Shown one piece after another: positions 58,571 to 64,000 of a stretch of DNA of 64,000 nt. The translations under genes were made by a program, and so were the position numbers. The stretch lies in contig CAYPHY010000001.1 of the NCBI GenBank assembly GCA_964410625.1, positions 235,004 through 299,003 on the forward strand, in the 5' to 3' direction. Within the stretch, counting starts at the first letter, position 1, and every line of letters begins with the position of its first letter. The stretch is from CAYPHY01 sp964410625. GTDB lineage: Bacteria > Chloroflexota > Anaerolineae > Promineifilales > Promineifilaceae. Under the pieces are notes generated by a model. The model ran no database searches, was not told the DNA's origin, and worked only from the letters and a program-made list of their open reading frames with translations.

Positions 58571-59347
58571 TTAGAGAGCAAACGGAGGGTGAATATTGCC
58601 ACTCAAGTGGCTGATAATGAAATCTCTCCCAGGGTGGTTGAGTCGTTGCAGTTCGGTGATCACGGCCGCGCGATCATACTCAATCCGGCGATGTTCCAAG
58701 CGATATCCAGCCTCGTCCGCTTCGACCAGCACATAACTCGCCCGCAGGTCGGGCGGGAAAGGGTTGCTGACGCTGCCGGTGTTGATCAATCGAGTGCGGC
58801 CGAGCATGATATCCACCGGCCAATGGGTATGGCCGACGAAAACCAGGTCTGCCCTCGCTTCGCCAAAAAGTTCTTCCAGCATCATCTCGCTTGTGCCGGG
58901 ATGAAGGCCGATGCTCTCATCTTGCCCTGGAGAGGCATGGACACATAAGATGCGCGTGCCATCGGGTAGCAAGAAACGATGTTCCAGGGGCAATTTATTG
59001 AGCCAGGGTAGCCAACCGGCGGCCGACACGGCCCCTTGTGACCAGGCAAAGCTGGCGGCCGTCTCCACCCGCGCCGGCCACAGGGCGGGATTGGCCTGGC
59101 AGTCGGCCGTTGTCGGGCCGGGGGCGTGGCCGGTCAGCAGGTAGCGCTCGGTGTTGCCGCGTATTATGGTGGCGTTGGCTAAGGGGCGGAGTCGCTCTAA
59201 GACGCCGATAGGGTCAAAGCCGATGGCTGCCAGATCACCGAGAATGTAGTAATGGTCTACGCCGCCGAGGGCACATATATCGTTGAATACCGCATCCAGG
59301 GCGATGGAGTTTCCGTGAATGTCAGAGAAGAAGGCCAGGCGTTGCAT
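58571..59347 (-). CDS. Calcineurin-like metallophosphoesterase (YfcE type)
   Basis: The 258-aa protein has the metal-ligand motifs in order: FFSDIHGNSIALD, YILGDLAA, GNTERY, LCVHASPG and VFVGHTHWP. Enzymes of this type hydrolyse phosphodiesters; natural substrates vary. No signal peptide is seen. The start is the ATG at 59347 (MQRLAFFSDIHG), with AGGGAG upstream. Confidence 0.92.
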   Translation of the reverse strand: MQRLAFFSDIHGNSIALDAVFNDICALGGVDHYYILGDLAAIGFDPIGVLERLRPLANATIIRGNTERYLLTGHAPGPTTADCQANPALWPARVETAASFAWSQGAVSAAGWLPWLNKLPLEHRFLLPDGTRILCVHASPGQDESIGLHPGTSEMMLEELFGEARADLVFVGHTHWPVDIMLGRTRLINTGSVSNPFPPDLRASYVLVEADEAGYRLEHRRIEYDRAAVITELQRLNHPGRDFIISHLSGNIHPPFAL

Positions 59348-59364
59348 CAATACTCCCTGACTAG

Positions 59365-60144
59365 CTATCGGAGAAAGGGAATGCGGCGGCGTGACGATTG
59401 ATCATCACTGCCCTCAGCGTTGCCACCTTCCTCGCCGCTCTCGCCCACCGCCAATACCCACGCTTCACCTTTACAATTAGGGCAAGTTGGCAGCGTCTGG
59501 CCTTGCTCGATGTCGGCCGTATGTCCACAAGTATTACAGGCATAGACGGCGTGTTGTGGCGCGGCCGATCCCGCTGGATATGATTCTGGCTCGCCCAACT
59601 CCCAGGGGGGAGTAATTGGCAGGCCAGGACGGGTCTCGCGGGGGGTGAAAAGGAAAGTGCTCAATTGCCCGCTATCTTCCAGGAAAGCATATTTAACCTG
59701 TCCCAAATGTTCCACCCGCTCCAGGCGTAGACTGCTGAATAGCTCGTCACGCGAGAAGCGCTCATGATCCATGCAGGCTAATTCGAGGCGGCCGTTCAGC
59801 ACCATCTGTGCCGGTTCCCCTTCTACAAACGTTTCTGCTCGCTGGCTGCGGTGGATGATGTAAATGAGATTGCGCTGGAGCAGGACAATTGTGGTAATCA
59901 CGATCATTCCATGCAGCAAGGGGACATCGGGATAGAACATGGGGTCGCCAACGGCCGAACCCAGCGCAATAATAATCGTCAACTCAAAGGGAGTGATCTG
60001 GCTCAAGCCGCGTTTGCCGACGATGCGGATCATGAACAAGGTATAGCTAAATAGGAAAGCGGTGCGAAAGACAATCTCCAGCAGAAACAACGGGGGCAGA
60101 TCACCCAGAAACATGCGTCTTAGGTCGAACGGTGTCACGTCCAT
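59365..60144 (-). CDS. YetF/DUF421 membrane protein with C-terminal zinc ribbon
   Basis: The 259-aa protein has three transmembrane helices at the N-terminus and the DUF421 core (GKRGLSQITPFELTIIIALGSAVGDPM, then ETFVEGEPAQMVLNGRLE). At the C-terminus, CNTCGHTADIEQGQTLPTCP plus NC makes a rubredoxin-like CxxC...CxxC zinc ribbon, which I do not associate with the usual YetF proteins. Function is unknown. The ATG at 60144 gives the usual start; it lies near and is co-directional with the phosphoesterase. Confidence 0.8.
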   Translation of the reverse strand: MDVTPFDLRRMFLGDLPPLFLLEIVFRTAFLFSYTLFMIRIVGKRGLSQITPFELTIIIALGSAVGDPMFYPDVPLLHGMIVITTIVLLQRNLIYIIHRSQRAETFVEGEPAQMVLNGRLELACMDHERFSRDELFSSLRLERVEHLGQVKYAFLEDSGQLSTFLFTPRETRPGLPITPPWELGEPESYPAGSAAPQHAVYACNTCGHTADIEQGQTLPTCPNCKGEAWVLAVGESGEEGGNAEGSDDQSSRRRIPFLR

Positions 60145-60199
60145 ATGGCCTCCAGTTACAGAAGTTTTATCATCACGCTGATTGCGCGGCAACATTGAG

Positions 60200-60261
60200 T
60201 AGAAACCGGGTTTCTAAGCTTTATTAGAGGAAACCTATACTGGGGTAGAAACCCGGTTTCT
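60200..60261. repeat. Family B repeat pair
   Basis: TAGAAACCGGGTTTCTA and TAGAAACCCGGTTTCTG are 30 bases apart in the divergent gap. Confidence 0.85.
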
Positions 60262-60380
60262 GAGGTGATGGTGCGGATTATCAGCACCCTACTTGCCAAG
60301 AGCGGCCGATTTCGGTACTATGCAGCGCAAATTTCGAGTAATTAAAGGTTTGTTGACAAGCAGAATGGAGAAGGGGAAAG

Positions 60381-61073
60381 ATGTTTGAAGTTAATGGGGT
60401 TTATCGTAATCGTGTAGGCCAATATGAAGTCCTGGCGATCAACGGCCCAAAAATGAAGGTCCGCTACGAAGATGGTAACGAAGCGGAATTAAACGTTAGT
60501 ATCCAGGCACGTATCTGGGAGAATATTCTCGCCGAGCAGGAGGCGCGTGCCGCCAGCAGTCGCTTCCTACGCTCGCCATCAAAGGACACCAACCACTATA
60601 TCAAGGCGGTCAGTATCCCGCCGGGCGAGGAGTTGCTCTTTCCGGGCTGGCAAGAGCGGGTGGTGATGGTTCCTGATGAGGGTCAGGCCCAGCAAATTAA
60701 GGCGGGCGACCGGCTGATTTACTATGCAGTGGAAGCGCAGATCTTTTTTGCCGTCGTCACCGTCACCGGCGAGATGTTTGCCGCCGACCCAAAGCAGTAT
60801 ACTTATACGACTGATATTGACAAAGCGTATTTCTTCCCTGTTGATATTGACGCCGCAGCCGCCAGCCTGGACGCAGAAACGGGCGTGACCATTGATTCGA
60901 TTGAGCTGGAAAGCATTCCCGACTTTGGGCAAAGGCGAGTGGAAGCAGGTGTTTTCTATAAGATCAGTGAAGATGATTTTGAGCTGTTGGCCGAAGCGCT
61001 GACCGAAATCACCGAAGTCGAGGAGGAAGACCTCGACGATCTGGATGATTTTGATGATGATATTGATGATTGA
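60381..61073 (+). CDS. Protein of unknown function with PUA/EVE-like core and acidic tail
   Basis: The 230-aa protein begins with a small beta domain (about 1-45: VNGVYRNRVGQYEVLAINGPK). The middle (about 70-135: NHYIKAVSIPPGEELLF ... KAGDRLIYYAVEAQIFFAVVTVTG) resembles the EVE/PUA-like fold that binds modified bases, judged by pattern alone. The tail (about 210-230) is almost only Asp and Glu. A ribosome site GAGAAGGGG precedes the ATG. It is followed by metG, 68 bp away, so it may be co-transcribed. Confidence 0.55.
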   Translation: MFEVNGVYRNRVGQYEVLAINGPKMKVRYEDGNEAELNVSIQARIWENILAEQEARAASSRFLRSPSKDTNHYIKAVSIPPGEELLFPGWQERVVMVPDEGQAQQIKAGDRLIYYAVEAQIFFAVVTVTGEMFAADPKQYTYTTDIDKAYFFPVDIDAAAASLDAETGVTIDSIELESIPDFGQRRVEAGVFYKISEDDFELLAEALTEITEVEEEDLDDLDDFDDDIDD

Positions 61074-61134
61074 CGAGTGGGGAGTGGAGAGTAACAAGCT
61101 CGACTCGCCACTCACCACTCTCCACTTTCCACTA
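61074..61134. repeat. Family F inverted pair between the acidic-tail gene and metG
   Basis: CGAGTGGGGAGTGGAGAGT and ACTCGCCACTCACCACTCTC form mirror arms. Confidence 0.75.
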
Positions 61135-61141
61135 GTAAAAT

Positions 61142-62920
61142 ATGACCAAAGAATACATACTCGTCTGCGTGGCCTGGCCCTATGCCAATGCTGACATTCA
61201 CCAGGGCAACATCACCGGTTCCTATCTACCGGCCGATATTTATGCGCGTTATCACCGCTTGCGCGGCAACCATGTGCTGATGGTTTCCGGCTCGGATAGC
61301 CACGGCACACCGGTCACGGTCAAGGCAGACGAGATGGGCAACTCCCCCCGCGAGGTGTTTGAATATTTCCACGAACGCTTTCTGGAAACGTTCCAAAAGT
61401 TGGGGTTGAGCTATGACCTCTTCACCCATACGGACACGGAAACCCACCACCGCGTTTCCCAGGATATGTTTCTGCGCTTGCTGGAAAATGAATACCTTTA
61501 TCGCCATACGACCGGGCAGATGTATTCGCCGGAGACGGGCCGCTTCCTGCCCGACCGCTATGTGGAAGGCACTTGTCCCGTTTGTGGCTACTTTCCGGCG
61601 CGGGGCGACCAGTGTGACAATTGCAACACGCTCTTTGAAAGCGCCAGCCAGTTGATCAACCCGCGCAGCAAGACGGACAACAGCTCGTTGGAAGTGCGCG
61701 ATACGGAACATTACTTCCTTGATCTTCCGGCGATTGCCGAGGAGGCGTTTGCGGCCTGGATCCATGAGGACAAGGAGTTTTGGCGGCCGCAAGTGATCAA
61801 CTTCGCCCGCAACTTTGTGGATGGGGGATTGATCGGCCGTGCCGTCACCCGCGACATGGATTGGGGCATCCCCGTCCCCTTACCCGGCTTTGAGGGTAAA
61901 GTCCTCTATGTCTGGTTCGAGGCGGTGATTGGCTATCTCTCGGCGACCATCGAATGGGCGATCAACCAGGGAGAGCCGGAAGCGTGGCGCAACTGGTGGT
62001 ATAACCCAGGGGCGCGTACTGTCTACTTCATCGGCAAGGATAACATCCCCTTCCACACTATCTTTTGGCCGTCGCAATTGATCGGGGCGAAGGGCCTCTA
62101 TGCCAATGACGATGAGCAAATGCTGAATCTACCTTATGATGTTCCGGCTAATGAGTTTATGAACATGGAAGGGCGCAAGATCAGCGGCAGCCAAAATTGG
62201 GGCGTGTGGATGTTGGACGCGCTGGAACGCCATGACCCCGATCCGTTGCGCTATTACCTGACGGCGATCATGCCCGAAACGCGGGACAGTGATTGGACTT
62301 GGGAAGGGTATGTGGAGCGCAACAACAAGGAGTTGGTTGCCAACTGGGGCAATCTGGTCAACCGCGTCTTAAACATGACCCAGCGTTACTTCGGTGGCGT
62401 GGTTCCCGACCCTGGCCCGTTGACCGAACAGGATGAAGCATTGTTGGCGGCCGTTGATGCCGGTTTCACCACCGTTGGCGAGTTGTATGACGCCTGCAAG
62501 TTTCGCGCGGCCGTGCAGGAGCTCCTGCGCCTGTCTACGCTGGTCAACCAATATCTGGAAGAGACCAGCCCCTGGCAAACGGCGAAAAGCGACCTGGCTG
62601 CCACCGGCCGTTCGCTCTATACCACCATCCAGGCGATCAGCGGGCTAAAAACGCTCTGGTCGCCCGTCTTGCCCTTCACCAGCCAGCAGTTGCATGGGCT
62701 ATTAGGCGAGGAAGGGCAGTTGTTCGGCCGTCCCGTTGTGCAGACCTATCAGGAGTCCACGCGCAGCCATGTGGCGTTGACTTATGACGCAGAAGGGGCG
62801 ATCGGCCGTTGGGAACGCCAGGAGATTCCGGTCGGCCGTGCCTTGCCAAAGCCAGCGCCACTGTTTAAGCGTTTGGAGCCTGAGGTAGCGGCCGAGGAGT
62901 TGGCGCGGCTAGGCAAATAA
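61142..62920 (+). CDS. metG: Methionyl-tRNA synthetase
   Basis: The 592-aa class I synthetase charges tRNA-Met. Its HIGH motif is PYANADIHQGNITG, where HQGN stands for HIGH; KMSKS is KISGS (GRKISGSQNWG). The zinc knuckle is CPVCGYFPARGDQCDNC. The anticodon-binding helix bundle fills the C-terminal 180 residues; the EMAP/OB C-terminal domain is absent. There is no clear ribosome site: the start follows a repeat. A terminator follows. Confidence 0.96.
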   Translation: MTKEYILVCVAWPYANADIHQGNITGSYLPADIYARYHRLRGNHVLMVSGSDSHGTPVTVKADEMGNSPREVFEYFHERFLETFQKLGLSYDLFTHTDTETHHRVSQDMFLRLLENEYLYRHTTGQMYSPETGRFLPDRYVEGTCPVCGYFPARGDQCDNCNTLFESASQLINPRSKTDNSSLEVRDTEHYFLDLPAIAEEAFAAWIHEDKEFWRPQVINFARNFVDGGLIGRAVTRDMDWGIPVPLPGFEGKVLYVWFEAVIGYLSATIEWAINQGEPEAWRNWWYNPGARTVYFIGKDNIPFHTIFWPSQLIGAKGLYANDDEQMLNLPYDVPANEFMNMEGRKISGSQNWGVWMLDALERHDPDPLRYYLTAIMPETRDSDWTWEGYVERNNKELVANWGNLVNRVLNMTQRYFGGVVPDPGPLTEQDEALLAAVDAGFTTVGELYDACKFRAAVQELLRLSTLVNQYLEETSPWQTAKSDLAATGRSLYTTIQAISGLKTLWSPVLPFTSQQLHGLLGEEGQLFGRPVVQTYQESTRSHVALTYDAEGAIGRWERQEIPVGRALPKPAPLFKRLEPEVAAEELARLGK

Positions 62921-62946
62921 CCGGCCAAGTACACTTGCTTTTTGAA

Positions 62947-62990
62947 CGCGCGATGGCTATTATGTAGTAGCCATCGCGCTGTTTGTTTCT
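62947..62990 (+). terminator. Rho-independent terminator of metG
   Basis: GCGCGATGGCTA and TAGCCATCGCGC form a 12-bp stem followed by TGTTTGTTT. Confidence 0.85.
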
Positions 62991-63071
62991 GCCTACCACA
63001 TCATATAACAGTGTAGTTAAAAACCGTATAGCATTTACGCAACAGACTAGAGTTACCTGGGGAGGTAAATC

Positions 63072-63866
63072 ATGTTCCAGTCAAGAGTGTTAGTCGTGCT
63101 AGTTCTGGCGTTTGTTAGTATCTTTCAAATAGGATGCGATTTATTGAACGATACAGATCCCCTCGCTAATGAAGTAAAAGATTTTGTCAAAAATGTTCGA
63201 CCGGAGGTTCGATTCCAGCCTATTCTTATCCCTGTAGAGTTTGTTATTAACCGGGATGGAATTGATGTTGGAGCAGGTAAGGGTTTCACCACGCCGATAG
63301 GCCGTGTTGAGATTGGTGCCCAACTGCCAGTCTATACAGTAGAAAACGATGATGACCTGATCCTGATTTTACGCAACTTCTCTAGCGGGCTGGATGAAGT
63401 CTACCATCTGTGGCATGGACAACAGATGGATATTGTTGTGGAAAATGCGCGAATCTCGGTTTCCGGGAACACAGTTACTATCGAAGTGAATGAGGGCAAT
63501 ATTGTATGGCTACAGCCAAAGCAAAGCGTCACGGCCAGAATGCCGGGCGTGCAAGGGGTCTTGCCAGACCATTTTTGTGAGGGATCCTTCAATACTCGGC
63601 TGGCGGGACATACAAGAGCGAGGATAGCGGTAATTCAAGCCTACGTTCACCGGGAGCCAGGGGAAAATGCGCCGCTGGTTCCGGCAGAGGTTTTGCGAGG
63701 CGGCCGTGAAGTGGCGATAATCGGCGGCCCCAAATGTTTTGAACGCGGCCGCTGGTGGCAAATTCAAAGCGATTTGATTACACTAAGTGATGGTAGCCAG
63801 GCAGTTATCACGGGATGGATCGTTGAAGAAAGTGGTGACGAGTGGCTGCTGGAACCAATACAATAA
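63072..63866 (+). CDS. Lipoprotein with SH3-like C-terminal region, unknown function
   Basis: The 264-aa protein has a signal sequence with lipobox IFQIGC (Cys about 22). The middle (about 45-150) looks like beta strands; the C-terminal part (NAPLVPAEVLRGGREVAIIGGPKCFERGRWWQIQS...GWIVEESGDEWLLEP) is like a bacterial SH3 domain, often found in wall-bound proteins. No enzymatic motif is seen. GGGGAGGT precedes the ATG by 5 bases. Its role is unknown. Confidence 0.65.
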   Translation: MFQSRVLVVLVLAFVSIFQIGCDLLNDTDPLANEVKDFVKNVRPEVRFQPILIPVEFVINRDGIDVGAGKGFTTPIGRVEIGAQLPVYTVENDDDLILILRNFSSGLDEVYHLWHGQQMDIVVENARISVSGNTVTIEVNEGNIVWLQPKQSVTARMPGVQGVLPDHFCEGSFNTRLAGHTRARIAVIQAYVHREPGENAPLVPAEVLRGGREVAIIGGPKCFERGRWWQIQSDLITLSDGSQAVITGWIVEESGDEWLLEPIQ

Positions 63867-63909
63867 TAGTTTCTGATTAATATGATTCTCTCGAATCGTA
63901 CTCGAAGAT

Positions 63910-64000
63910 ATGAGTGACAATAAGGTAATCTATTCCATGATTGGTGTGGGCAAGGTTGTGCCGCCCAATCGGACGATTTTACGGGATATTTCTCTCTCCT
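63910..64000 (+). CDS. ettA: Start of energy-dependent translational throttle protein EttA (3' end outside window)
   Basis: The 30 visible codons read MSDNKVIYSMIGVGKVVPPN and continue RTILRDISLS. This is the highly conserved start of EttA, an ABC-F ATPase that gates the first elongation step by the ADP/ATP ratio. The Walker A lies just beyond the window end. Confidence 0.88.
   Translation, partial: MSDNKVIYSMIGVGKVVPPNRTILRDISLS

Overview
The window looks like chromosomal DNA of a moderately GC-rich, filamentous-type Chloroflexota bacterium (Anaerolineae/Caldilineae/Ardenticatenia-like; inferred from gene content and style, not from a marker-gene comparison). Signs of this are many lipoproteins with Pro/Thr-rich linkers, LysM, fasciclin and Asp-box proteins, large GT39-type membrane glycosyltransferases with C-terminal beta domains, an EF-P with Arg at the modification site, and hundreds of short hairpin-forming repeats between genes. 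The palindrome CGGCCG is strikingly frequent (8 copies counted by eye in the first 1.5 kb, where about one is expected by chance).

Layout. 1-7.2 kb: end of a NarL-type response regulator, an antitoxin-like fragment, an Lgt-like transferase, an HpcH/HpaI aldolase, YCII and SnoaL-like proteins, a DmpA-type self-processing aminopeptidase and a Cys-repeat lipoprotein. 7.2-9.0 kb: a compact lower-GC Type II restriction-modification pair (HNH nuclease plus adenine methylase). 9.0-15.5 kb: GT39-like membrane protein, LysM protein, EF-P, SLC13-type transporter, PRC-barrel protein. 15.8-19.0 kb: a 1059-aa fusion of serine hydroxymethyltransferase and glycine-cleavage T protein. 19.0-22.3 kb: antitoxin-like genes, Nudix, FtsH. 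22.6-37.9 kb: a glycerol/dihydroxyacetone cluster, gutA-like IIA, dhaR-like regulator, glpF, dhaK, dhaL, glpK, glpA, glpB, glpC, a methyltransferase-like ORF, and a DhaM-HPr-EI fusion. 38.0-38.6 kb: a MazEF-type pair. 38.6-49.3 kb: Bcp, GPH transporter, SDR, LonB-like protease, Nudix, cell-surface lipoproteins, Asp-box propeller, CopC and a thioredoxin-like lipoprotein. 49.5-50.1 kb: tRNA-Lys(CTT) and an HNH gene. 50.3-64 kb: GH13 glycosidase, GT39, J-domain protein, GT4, secreted unknowns, phosphoesterase, YetF-zinc ribbon protein, metG and the start of ettA.

How it works together. In the glycerol cluster, GlpF admits glycerol; GlpK makes glycerol 3-phosphate, which GlpABC oxidises to dihydroxyacetone phosphate and passes electrons to the quinone pool. 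In parallel DhaK/DhaL phosphorylate dihydroxyacetone using phosphate from PEP carried by a single polypeptide containing EI, HPr and DhaM. The upstream regulator resembles E. coli DhaR and likely senses the state of DhaK/DhaL. No glycerol dehydrogenase is in the window.

The most unusual theme is the repeat load: at least eight families of short, mostly inverted-pair repeats fill the intergenic spaces, nest inside each other, supply a Shine-Dalgarno sequence (glpA), and have entered reading frames in place as in-frame linkers or replaced gene ends (DmpA-type peptidase next to its self-cleavage serine, the GT39 protein, a 192-aa unknown, an antitoxin, a methyltransferase-like ORF).
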